Both the position numbers and the translations under genes were made by a program. From Escarpia spicata (Eukaryota; Annelida; Polychaeta; Sabellida; Siboglinidae), in assembly GCA_963995525.1 (NCBI GenBank), contig OZ023214.1, positions 54,688,839-54,752,838 on the forward strand: DNA of 64,000 nucleotides, given 5' to 3'. The first letter of the stretch is position 1, and every line of letters starts with the position of its first letter. Shown piece after piece: positions 54,262-64,000 of the stretch. A model generated the notes under the pieces. That model had not been told where the DNA came from. It did no database searches and saw nothing but the letters and a program-made list of their open reading frames with translations.

Positions 54262-55057
54262 ATGTATTGCTTTTCTCTACGTTTGAGAATTATGAATATT
54301 GTGGATGTGTTAATACCCAGTCTGGTAGAGGATCATCGAGACTGGATTTGTTGAAACTGTTTAGTTGAGGATCAAGGACACTGTGTGTGTTGGTACTCTG
54401 TGTGGTTGATTATCAAGGACACTGTGAATGTGTTGGTCCTCTGTCTGGTTTCCGATCGTGGACACTGTGGATGCATATCACTCAATTTGGTTGATGATCA
54501 ATAACACCGCGGGTGTGACCAATACTGTGCGACTGATGTTCAAGTACATTGCAGATGTGTTAGCCACTGTGGGATAGAGGATCGAGGGCACTGTGGATGT
54601 GTTGATACACTGTATGATTGATGATCAAGGACACGGCGGATGTGAAGAAAGTTGTGTGGTTAAGAGTCAAGGTTACTGTGGATATGTAGGCACACTGTGT
54701 GGTTGATGACCATGACCATTGTGGATGTGTTGTCACTGAGGTTGAGGATCATGGACACTACGTATGTGTTGGCACTCTGTGTTGTATATTATTGTGTAGA
54801 TGTATTTATACTCTGGGTGATTGAAGATCATGGACAAGTTGGATGTGTCAATACTCTGTGGTTGATGATCAATGAAGCTGTGTATATGTTACGACTGTGT
54901 GATTCAGGATCGTGGAAACTGGGCGGTGTTGACACTGTGTGGTTTAGTATTGTAAACACTGCAGATGTGTTGGTGTTGGACACGCTGTGTGGTTGATGAT
55001 CAAGGACACTGTTGATGTATTGACACTATGTGTGGTTTAGTATTTTGAACACAAAAT
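54262..55057. repeat. HOR unit 32, short class (796 bp)
   Basis: Short unit with one gt dinucleotide fewer in the ctgtgtgtgtt run near 54380. Confidence 0.9.
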
Positions 55058-57304
55058 ATGTATTTATATTCTCTATGTTTGAGGATTAAGGATGTTAAGG
55101 ATGTGTTGAAAGTGTAGATGAGGATCAAGGATACTGTGGATGTGTTTGTATTCTGTACACCACATGGTCGCTCTAATCATAACGCTGTGCATTTGTTGCC
55201 GAAGTACAGACAAAATTTGAAGACTAAAAAACCTTGAACTCGTGTTTCTCAAATCTGGACTCCTGAAGCTTGCAAGAGTTACGTGGTGGTTTTGAGCGAA
55301 CAGAGTGGGATGTTATTACGGACAGCTGTTTTGACCCTTCTGAACTTGCGGACACAATATCGTCTTATGTCAAATTCTGTGAAGAGTCAGTTATCAATAC
55401 CAGGACAGTGCGCTAGTACCCGAACAACAAGCCCTGGATAACGAAGGACCTTATAGTGTACCTGAATCAAAAGAAATTTACATTTCTGCAGGGAAAGAAG
55501 GATGCATATCGTGAGAAAGAAAAGGAATTTAGAAGACGCTAGTATTGCCAAACTTGAATTCAAGAACAAAGTCGAGGGAAAATTTAGGAGTGCAAAAGCT
55601 AAGGAGGCATGGAAAGGACTCAAAACTAGGATGGGTAAGCAACAATTCAAGCAGCCTGTGTGCCATACTGGTGATTCTGTTACTGCAGCAAATGAACATA
55701 ACCGTTTTTATGCTAGGCTTGATGTTAATGATTTTCGTGGTCAATGTACATCTCTGTGACAGACTGTTGTACCAGAACACATTGAACTCTTTGAGGATGA
55801 GGTTGTGAAAACGTTTCCAGATTGAACGCAGACACAGCTTCAGGCCTTGATTGAGTGAAAAACAAAGTCTTAAAGTCATGTGCGGCTCAGCCGGGGAGGA
55901 TTTTTACTACCATATTCCAGGCTCAGCTAGATTCTCACACTGTACCAGTAGAAGATCAAGGACACCGTGGATGTGTTAATATTCTGAGTGATTGATGATC
56001 AAGGACACGGCGGATATGATGAAAACTGTGTTGTTGAGGGTCAAGGTATTTCGATGTATAGCTACTCACTCTGGTTAATCACGAAGGACACTGTGGATAT
56101 ATTGGTACTGTGTGTGGTTGATGACCATGGAGATAGTGTATGTGTCTGTACACTGTGTGGTTGATTATCATGGACACTATGGATATATTAATATCCTGTC
56201 TGATTGAGTGTGAATGTGTTGGTACTCTGTGTGGTTAATAAACAAGAACACGGCGAATATGATGAACACTGTGTGATTGATGATCAAGGACATTGCGTTT
56301 GTGATGGACACTGTGTGGTTGATGTTCAAGGAATCAGTGGATGTGTACATACCCTGAGTGACTAATTACCATGGACATTGTGGATGTATTTGTACTCCCT
56401 GCGGTTGAGGGACACTCTTTTGTTGATCATCAAGGACACTGCGGATATGATGTACACTGTGTGATTGATGATCTAAAAATACTGATACTCTGTGTGGTTG
56501 AGGGTAATAAACACTGTGGATGTGTTGGGCACTGTGCAGTTGATGATCATGGACATTTCAGTTGTGATGACACTGTGTCATTGAAGATCTTGGATTCTAT
56601 GGATGTGTTTACGCTCATGGACACTGTGGATGTGGTGGTTGAGGATCGCAGAGATTGGATGTGTTGATATATTGTATGGTTGAGGAACAAGCACTCTGTG
56701 GAGTTTTATACTTTGTGTGATTGAAGATTATGGACATTGTTGATGAGTTCATACTCTGAGTTGATGATCAAGGATGCTGTGGATGTATTGGTACTCTGGG
56801 TGGTTGAAAATCACAGACTCTATTAATGTGTTGATATTGTGCGTGGATTAGTATTGTGAAAACTTCAGATCATGGAGAGTGTAAACTTGTTGGACACTCT
56901 GTGTATTTGATTATCATGGATACTGTGGATGTGTTGGACACTGTTGACAGGATCATGTACATTGTGGATGTGTTGTCACTGTGGTTGAGGATCATGGACA
57001 CTATATGTACGTGTTGGCACTCTGTGTTGTATATTATTGTGAAAACTCCAGATGTATTTATACTCTGTGTGATTGAAGATCATGGACAGTGTGGATGTGT
57101 CAATACTCTCTGGTTGATGATCAATGATGCTGTGTATATGTTAAGACTGTGATTCCGGATCGTGGAAACTGGGGTGTGTTTACACTGTGGTTTATATTGT
57201 AAACACTACAGATGTGTTGGTGTTGGACACGCTGTGTGGTTGTTGATCAAGGACACTGTTGATGTATTGATACTCTGTGTGGTTTATTATTGTGAAAACT
57301 AAAT
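55058..57304. repeat. HOR unit 33 with B-type LINE
   Basis: Carries LINE 55157-55946. The post-LINE satellite is close to unit 23 but keeps the segment (about 56160-56330) that unit 23 has lost. Confidence 0.88.
55157..55946 (+). mobile_element. LINE internal fragment 14, B-type
   Basis: Close relative of fragments 9 and 12 (acatggtcgctct, tcctgaagcttgc), but with gggatgttattacgg near 55310 and an unbroken gaccttatagtgtacc near 55445. Confidence 0.82.
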
Positions 57305-57442
57305 ATGTATTTATATTCTCTGTTTGAGGATTTTTGATATTAAGGATGTGTTAATACCAAGTCTGGTTGACGATCATGGAGACTGGATGTGTTGAAAGTG
57401 TAGTTGAGGATCAAGGATTCTGTGGATGTGTTGGTATTCTGT

Positions 57443-57849
57443 ACACCACTTGGCCGCTCTAATCATAACGTTGTGCATTTGTTGCCGAAGTACTGACCTA
57501 ATTTAAAGGAAAAAAACCAGAACTCGTGTTTCTCAACTTTGGACACCTGAAGCATGGAGGAGTTACGTGGCTGTTTTGAAGGAACAAAGTGGGATGTTTT
57601 TTATGAAGAGCTGCTTTGACCCCTCTGAACTTGCGGTCACTATGTCAATGTACATCTCTGTGTCAGACTGTTGTACCAGAACACATTGAACCCTCTGAGG
57701 ATGAGGTTGTGAAAACGTTTCCAGATTGAACGCAGACACAGCGTCAGGCTTTTATTGAAAGAAAACAAAGTCTCAAAGACGTGTGCGGCTCAGTCGGGGA
57801 GGATTTTTACTACCATATTCCAGGCTCTGCTAGATTCTCACATTGTACC
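57443..57849 (+). mobile_element. LINE internal fragment 15, 5' stub joined to a second copy's 3' tail
   Basis: 57443-57646 is a normal A'-like 5' part ending at cactatgtc. At 57647 it jumps to aatgtacatctctgtg, which normally lies about 400 bp further along the LINE, and continues with the rare tail variants of fragment 13 (gcgtcaggcttttattg, cacattgtacc) into satellite. Confidence 0.8.
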
Positions 57850-58143
57850 AATAGAAGATTAAGGACACCGTGGATGTGTTGATATTCTGAGTGATTGATG
57901 ATCAAGGACACGGCGGATATGATGAAAACTGTGTTGTTGAGGGTCAAGGTACTTCGATGTATAGCTACTCAATCTGTTTAATCACGAAGGACACTGTGGA
58001 TATGTTGGTAGTCTGTGTGGTTGATGACCATGGAGATTGTGTATGTGTCTGTACACTGTGTGGTTGATTATCATGGACACTATGGATATATTAATATCCT
58101 GTCTGATTGAGTGTGAATGTGTTGGTACTCTGTGTGGTTAATA
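57647..58143 (+). other. 497-bp segment copied into LINE fragment 15
   Basis: Matches about 52525-53022 (offset 5,121-5,122 bp), including private variants such as gttggtagtctgtgtgg, ggagattgtgtatg and agaagattaaggacacc. It is made of a LINE tail plus about 290 bp of satellite. Both of its ends abut LINE sequence, so it reads as an insertion by template switch or conversion, with 13 bp of the host LINE lost. Confidence 0.8.
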
Positions 58144-58717
58144 TTCTGTGAAGAGTCAGTTATCAATACCAGGACAACGCGCTTGTACCCGAACAACAAG
58201 CCCTGGATAAGGAAGGACCTTAAAATGTACCTTAATTAAAAGAAATTTGCATTTCTGCAGGGAAAGAAGGATGCATATCGTGACAAAGAAAAGAAATTTA
58301 GAAGACATGCTAGGATTGCCAAACTTGAATTCAAGAACAAAGTCGATGGAAAATTTAGGAGTACTAATACTAAAGAGGCATGGAATGTACTTAAAACTAG
58401 GATGGGTAAGCAACAATTCAAGCAGCCAGTGTGCCATACTGGTGATTCTGTTACTGCAGCAAATTAACTTAACCGTTTTTATGCTCGGTTTGATGTGAAT
58501 GATTTTCGTGGTCAATGTACATCTCTGTGACAGACTGTTGTACCAGAACACATTGAACTCTCTGAGGATGAGGTTGTGAAAACGTTTCCAGATTTAACGC
58601 AGACACAGCTTCAGGCCTTGATTAAGTGAAAAACAAAGTCTTAAAGACATGTGCGGCTCAGCCGGGGAGGATTTTTACTACCATATTCCAGGCTCTGCTA
58701 GATTCTCACACTGTACC
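58144..58717 (+). mobile_element. LINE internal fragment 15, 3' remainder
   Basis: The LINE resumes abruptly at ttctgtgaagagtcag after satellite ggttaata. It carries A'-type features (aaaatgtaccttaattaaaag), then B-type ones near the end (caggccttgatt, aaagtcttaaagacatg). The shared stop is here read as gatttaacg. With 57443-57646 it makes one LINE lacking about 13 bp, into which 57647-58143 was inserted. Confidence 0.8.
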
Positions 58718-60028
58718 AGAAGAAGATCAAGGACACCGTGGATGTGTTGATATTCTGAGTGATTGATGATCAAGGACACGGCCGATATGATGAAAACTAT
58801 GTTGTTGAGGGTCAAGGTATTTCGATGTATAGCTAGTCACTCTGGTTAATCACGAAGGACACTGTGGATATGTTGGTACTCTGTGTGGTTGATGACCATG
58901 GAGATAGTGCATGTGTATGTACACGGTGTGGTTGATTATCATGGACACTATGGATATATTAATATCCCTGCCTGATTGAGTGTGAATGTGTTGGTACTCT
59001 GTGTGGTTAATAAACAACAACACGGCGAATGTGATGAACACTGTGTGATTGATGATCAAGGAATCAGTGGATGTGTACATACCCTTAGTGACTGATTACC
59101 ATGGACATTGTGGATGTATTTGTACTCCCTGCGGTTGAGGGACACTGTTTTATTGATGATCAAGGACACTGCGGATATGATGTACACTGTGTGATTGATG
59201 ATCGAAAAATGCTGATACTCTGTGTGGTTGAGGATTATAAACACTGTGAATGTGTTGGGCACTGTGCAGTTGATGACCATGGATATTTCAGTTGTGTTGA
59301 CACTGTGTCATTGAAAATCTTGGATTCTATGGATGTGTTTACGATCATGGACACTGTGGATGTGCTGGTTGAGGATCGCAGAGATTGGATGTGTTGACAT
59401 TGTATGGTTGAGGAACAAGCACACTGTGGAGTTTTATACTTTGTGTGTTGGAAGATTATGGACATTGTTGATGAGTTCATAATCTGAGTTGTTGATCAAG
59501 GATGCTGTTGATGTATTGGTACTCTGAGTGGTTGAAAATCACAGACTATTGATGTGTTGATATTGTGCGTGGTTTAGTATTGTGGAAACTGCAGATCATG
59601 GACAGTGTAAACGTGTTAGACACTGTGTATTTGATTATCATGGATACTGTGGATGTGTTGGACACTGTTGACTGAGGATCATGTTCATTGTGGATGTTTT
59701 GTCAATGAGGTTGAAGATCATGAACACTGTATGTGTTGGCACTCTGTGTTTTATATTATTGTGAAAATTCCAGCTGTATTTATACTGTGTGTGATTGAAT
59801 ATCATGGACAGGGTGGATTTGTCAATACTCTCTGGTTGAAGATCAATGAAGCTTTGTATATGTTAAGACTGTGATTCCGGATCGTGGAAACTGTGTGTGT
59901 TTACACTATGTGGTTTGGTATTGTATACACTGCAAATGGTTTGGTGTTGGACACGCTGTGTGGTTGATAATCAAGGACACTCTTGATGTATTGATAATCT
60001 GTATGGTTTAATATTGTGAACACAACAT

Positions 60029-60828
60029 ATGTATTGCTTTTCTCTACGTTTCAGGATTATGGATATTATGGATGTGTTAATACCCAGTCTGGTTGAGGAT
60101 CATCGAGACTGGATTTGTTGAAACTGTGTAGTTGAGGATCAAGGACACTGTGTGTGTGTGTTGGTACTCTGTGTGGTTGATTAACAAGGACACAGTGAAT
60201 GTGTTGGTACTCTGTCAGGTTTCCTAACGTGGACACTGTGGATGCATATCATTCAATTTGGTTGATGATCAATAACACCGCGGGTGTGACCAATACTGTT
60301 CGACTGATGTTCAAATACATTGCAGATGTGTTAGCCACTGTGGGATAGAGGATCGAAGGCACTGTGGATGTGTTGGTACACTGTATGATTGATGATTAAG
60401 AACACGGCGGATGTGAAGAAAGTTGTGTGGTTAAGAGTCAAGGTTACTGTGGATATGTAGGCACTCTGTGTGGTTGATGACAATGATCATTGTGGATGTG
60501 TTGTCACTGAGGATGAGGATCATGGACACTATGTATGTGTTGGCACTCTGTGTTGTATATTATTGTGTAGATGTATTTATACTCTGGGTGATTGAAGATC
60601 ATGGACTAAGTGGATGTGTCAATACTCTGTGGTTGATGATCAATGATGCTGTGTATATGTTACGACTGTGTGATTCCGGATCGTGGAAACTGGGCGGTGT
60701 TGACACTGTGTGGTTTAGTATTGTAAACACTGCAGATGTGTTGGTGTTGGACACGCTGTGTGGTTAATGATCAAGGACACTGTTGATGTATTGATACTCT
60801 GTGTGGTTTAGTATTTTGAACACAAAAT
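60029..60828. repeat. HOR unit 35, short class (800 bp)
   Basis: Short unit with one gt dinucleotide more than usual in the gt run near 60148. Confidence 0.9.
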
Positions 60829-63070
60829 ATGTATTTATATTCTCTATGTTTGAGGATTATGGATATTAAGAATGTGTTGAAAGTGTAGTTGAGGATCAAG
60901 AATATTGTGGATGTGTTTGTATTCTGTACACCACATGGCCGCTCTAATCATATCGCTGTGCATTTGTTGCCGAAGTACAGACCAAATTTGAAGACTAAAA
61001 AACCTTGAACTCGTGTTTCTCAACTCTGGACACCTGAAGCATGGAAGAGTTACATGGTGGTTTTGAAGGAACAGAGTGGGATGTTTTTACGGACAGCTGC
61101 TTTGACCCTTCTGAACTTGCGGACACAATATCGTCTTATGTCAAATTCTGTTTAGAGTCAGTTATCAATACCAGTACAGTGCGCTAGTACCCGAACAACG
61201 AGCCCTGGATAACGATGGACCTTATAGTGTACCTGAATCAAAAGAAATTTACATTTCTGCAGTGAAAGAAGGATGCATATCGTGAGAAAGAAAAGGAATT
61301 TAGAAGACGCTAGTATTGCCAAACTTGAATTCAAGAACAAACTCGAGGGAAAATTTAGGAGTGCTAATGCTAAGGAGGCATGGAATGGACTCAAAACTAG
61401 GATGGGTAAGCCACAATTCAAGCAGCCTGTGTGCCATACTGGTGATTCTGTTACTGCAGCAAATGAACATAATCGTCTTTATGCTCGGTTTGATGTTAAT
61501 GATTTTCGTAGTCAATGTACATCTCTGTGACAGACTGTTGTACCAGAACACATTGAACTCTCTGAGGATGAGGTTGTGAAAATCTTTCCAGATTGAACGC
61601 AGACACAGCTTCAGGCTTTCATTGAATGAAAACAAACACTCAAAGACGTGTGCGGCTCAGTCGGGGAGGATTTTTACTACCATATTCCAGGCTCTGCTAG
61701 ATTATCACACTGTACCAATAGAAGATCAAGGACACCGTTGATGTGTTGATATTCTGAGTGATTGATGATCAAGGACACGGCGGATATGATGAAAACAGTG
61801 TTGTTGAGGATCAAGGTACTTCGATGTATAGCTACTCAATATGTTTAATCAAGAAGGACATTGTGGATATGTTGGTACTCTGTGTGGTTGATGACCATGG
61901 AGATAGAGTATGTGTCTGTACACTGTGTGGTTGATTATCATGGACACTGGATATATTAATATCCTGTCTGATTGATTGTGAATGTGTTGGTACTCTGTGT
62001 GGTTAATAAACAAGAACACGGCGAATGTTATGAACACTGTGTGATTGATGATCAAGGACATTGCGGTTGTGATGGACACTGTGTGGTTGATGTTCAAGGA
62101 ATCAGTGGATGTGTACATACCCTGAGTAATTGATTACCATGGACATTGTGGATGTATTTGTACTCACTTCGGTTGAGGGACACTGTTTTGTTGATGATCA
62201 AAGACACTGCGGATATGATGTACACTGTGAGATTGATGATCGAAAAATGCTGATACTCTGTGTTGTTGATGATTATAAACACTGTGTATGTGTTGGGCAC
62301 TGTGCAGTTGATGACCATGGATATTTCAGTTGTGTTGACACTCTGCGTCATTGAAGATCTTGGATTCTATGGATGCGTTTACGATCATGGACACTGTGGA
62401 TGTGGTGGTTGAGGATCGCAGAGATTGGATGTGTTTACATTGTATGGTTGAGGAACAAGCAGTCTGTGGAGTTTTATACTTTGTGTGATTGAAGATCATA
62501 GACATTGTTGAAGAGTTCATATTCTGAGTTGATGATCAAGGATGCTGTGGATGTATTGGTACTCTGGGTGGTTGAAAATCACAGACTATTGATGTGTTGA
62601 TATTGTGCGTGGTTTAGTATTGTGGAAACTGCAGATCATGGACAGTGTAAACGTGTTAGACACTGTGTATTTGATGATCATGGATACTGTGGATGTGTTG
62701 GACACTGTTGACTGAGGATCATTTACATTGTGGATATGTTGTCAAAGAGGTTGAGGATCATGGACACTATGTATGTGTTGGCACTCTGTGTTGTATATTA
62801 TTGTAAAAACACCAGATGTATGTATACTCTTTGTGATTGAAGATCATGGACAGGGTGGATGTGTCAATACTCTCTGGTTGATGATCAATGATGCTGTGTA
62901 TATATTAAGACTGTGATTCCGGCTCGTGGAAATTGGGTGTGTTTACACTATGTGGTTTGGTATTGTAAACACTGCAGAAGTGTTGGTGTTGGACACGCTG
63001 TGTGGTTGATGATCAAGGACACTGTTGATGTATTGATACTCTGTGTGGTTTAGTATTGTGAACAACAAAT
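60829..63070. repeat. HOR unit 36 with mosaic LINE
   Basis: Carries LINE 60928-61716. From about 61560 to about 62900 it matches 34004-35350 at a constant offset of 27,558 bp. Confidence 0.87.
60928..61716 (+). mobile_element. LINE internal fragment 16, B/A' mosaic
   Basis: The 5' part is B-type (acatggccgctct, cgctagtacccg, agacgctagtattgcc at about 61306). The 3' part is A'-type (aaaatctttccag at about 61580, gattatcacactgtacc at about 61700). The switch is between about 61500 and 61580. An extra stop is gcagtgaaagaagg near 61260. Confidence 0.82.
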
Positions 63071-64000
63071 ATATATTTATATTCTCTATATTTGAGGATT
63101 ATGGATATTAAGGATGTGTTAATACCAAGTCTGGTTGACGATCATGGACGCTGGATGTGTTGAAAGTGTATTTGAAGATCAAAGAAAATGAAAACTGTGT
63201 TGTTTAGGGTCAAGGTACTTCGATGTATAGGTACTCACTGTGTTTAATCACGAAGGACACTGTGGATATGTAGGTAGTCTGAGTGGTTGATGACCATGGA
63301 CATAGTGGATGTGTCTCTGTACACTGTGTGGTTGATGTTCAAGGAATTAGTGGATGTGTACATACCCTTAGTGACTGATTACCATGGACATTGTGTATGT
63401 ATTTGTACTCCCTGCGGTTGAGGGACACTGTTTTATTGATGACGAAGGACACTGCGGATATGATGTACACTGTGTGATTGATGATCGAAAAATGCTGATA
63501 CTCTGTGTGGTTGAGGATTATAAACACTGTCAATGTGTTGGGCACTGTGCAGTTGATGATCATGGATATTTCAGTTGTGTTGACCCTGTGTCATTGAAGA
63601 TCTTGGATTCTATGGATGTGTTTACGATCATGGACACTGTGGATGTGGTGGTTGAGGATCGCAGAGATTGAATGTGTTGACATTGTATGGATGAGGAACA
63701 AGCACACTGTGGAGTTTTATACTTTGTGTGTTTGAAAATTATGGACATTGTTGATGAGTTCATACTCTGAGTTGATGATCAAGGATGCTGTGGATGTATT
63801 GGTACTCTGGGTGGTTGAAAATCACATACTCTATTAATGTGTTGATATTGTGCGTGGATTAGTATTTGAAAACTGCAGATCATGGAGAGTGTAAACTTGT
63901 TGGACACTCTGTGTATTTGCTGATCATGGATACTGTAGATGTGTTGGACACTGTTGACAGGATCATGTACATTGTGGATGTGTTGTCACTGTGGTTGAGG
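63071..64000. repeat. HOR unit 37 (partial, cut by window end)
   Basis: LINE-free start of a unit with the gaagatcaaagaaaatg joint at 63174. The window ends inside it. Confidence 0.85.

Larger units (their letters stand above)
57305..60028. repeat. HOR unit 34 with split LINE
   Basis: Starts with the tattctctgtttgagg landmark variant of unit 20. Its LINE is interrupted by a 497-bp segment of foreign array sequence (57647-58143). Confidence 0.86.
1..64000. repeat. Satellite array with about 43-bp monomers in higher-order repeats
   Basis: The whole window apart from the LINE fragments is a degenerate tandem repeat. Phasing on ttgatga/ttaatg gives consecutive monomers such as 420-462, 463-505 and 506-548, each 43 bp, followed by a truncated 18-bp monomer (549-566), a 42-bp one (567-608) and a 33-bp one (609-641). 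Adjacent monomers differ at many positions, whereas the same monomer in successive 1,446-bp units is nearly identical, which defines a higher-order repeat. Each monomer usually contains the palindrome tgatca or a one-base variant. All units run in the same direction. I see no promoter, tRNA, rRNA or intact coding gene anywhere in it. Confidence 0.97.

Overview
This window holds no intact gene that I can support. It is eukaryotic satellite DNA from end to end: a degenerate minisatellite with a basic monomer of about 43 bp, all head to tail on one strand. The monomer reads roughly ttgatgatcaagg / acactgtggatgtgttgg / tactctgtgtgg, with many 42-44 bp variants and some truncated monomers. The monomers are organised into higher-order repeat (HOR) units that can be phased on a rare landmark, cacaaaatatgtatttatat. 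I find 37 units, mostly of four size classes: about 1,446 bp (no transposon), about 1,600 bp, a short 798-bp class, and about 2,140-2,290 bp (each carrying one fragment of a LINE retrotransposon).

Layout. Positions 1-9020 are six LINE-free units forming two tandem copies of a 4,510-bp super-repeat (1,446 + 1,446 + 1,618). From 9021 on, short units, LINE-bearing units and LINE-free units alternate. Every short unit is immediately followed by a unit carrying a B-type LINE fragment. A very recent tandem duplication of 10,427 bp makes 31634-42060 and 42061-52488 almost identical, and its breakpoints lie inside LINE fragments. The rest (52489-64000) is a mosaic of the same unit types with visible conversion or template-switch joints.

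Transposon content. Sixteen plus-strand LINE loci (one split by an insertion) share the same two end points and the same diagnostic defects. They cover the end of an endonuclease domain (GRS-HN), the linker that precedes reverse transcriptase in L2/CR1-clade elements, and the start of the RT domain (CAAQ..RIFTTIFQ), and stop before the RT catalytic core. They were therefore amplified with the satellite and did not insert independently. Three minus-strand copies of a different piece, the 3' end of a CR1/L2-like LINE (HWLPVRKRIEYK ... LWNSLPLELR, 3' UTR, AATAAA signal), occur at 10941, 18390 and 26070; the last is truncated.

Organism. The LINE clade, the satellite architecture and the absence of bacterial gene structure point to a metazoan. 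The linker resembles fish-type L2 elements as I remember them, so an aquatic chordate is plausible, but that is inference. The region looks like heterochromatin (pericentromeric, subtelomeric or interstitial satellite). The sequence does not say which, and collapse or expansion by the assembler must be kept in mind. The many 60-210 codon open frames are by-products of the repeat and are not annotated as genes.
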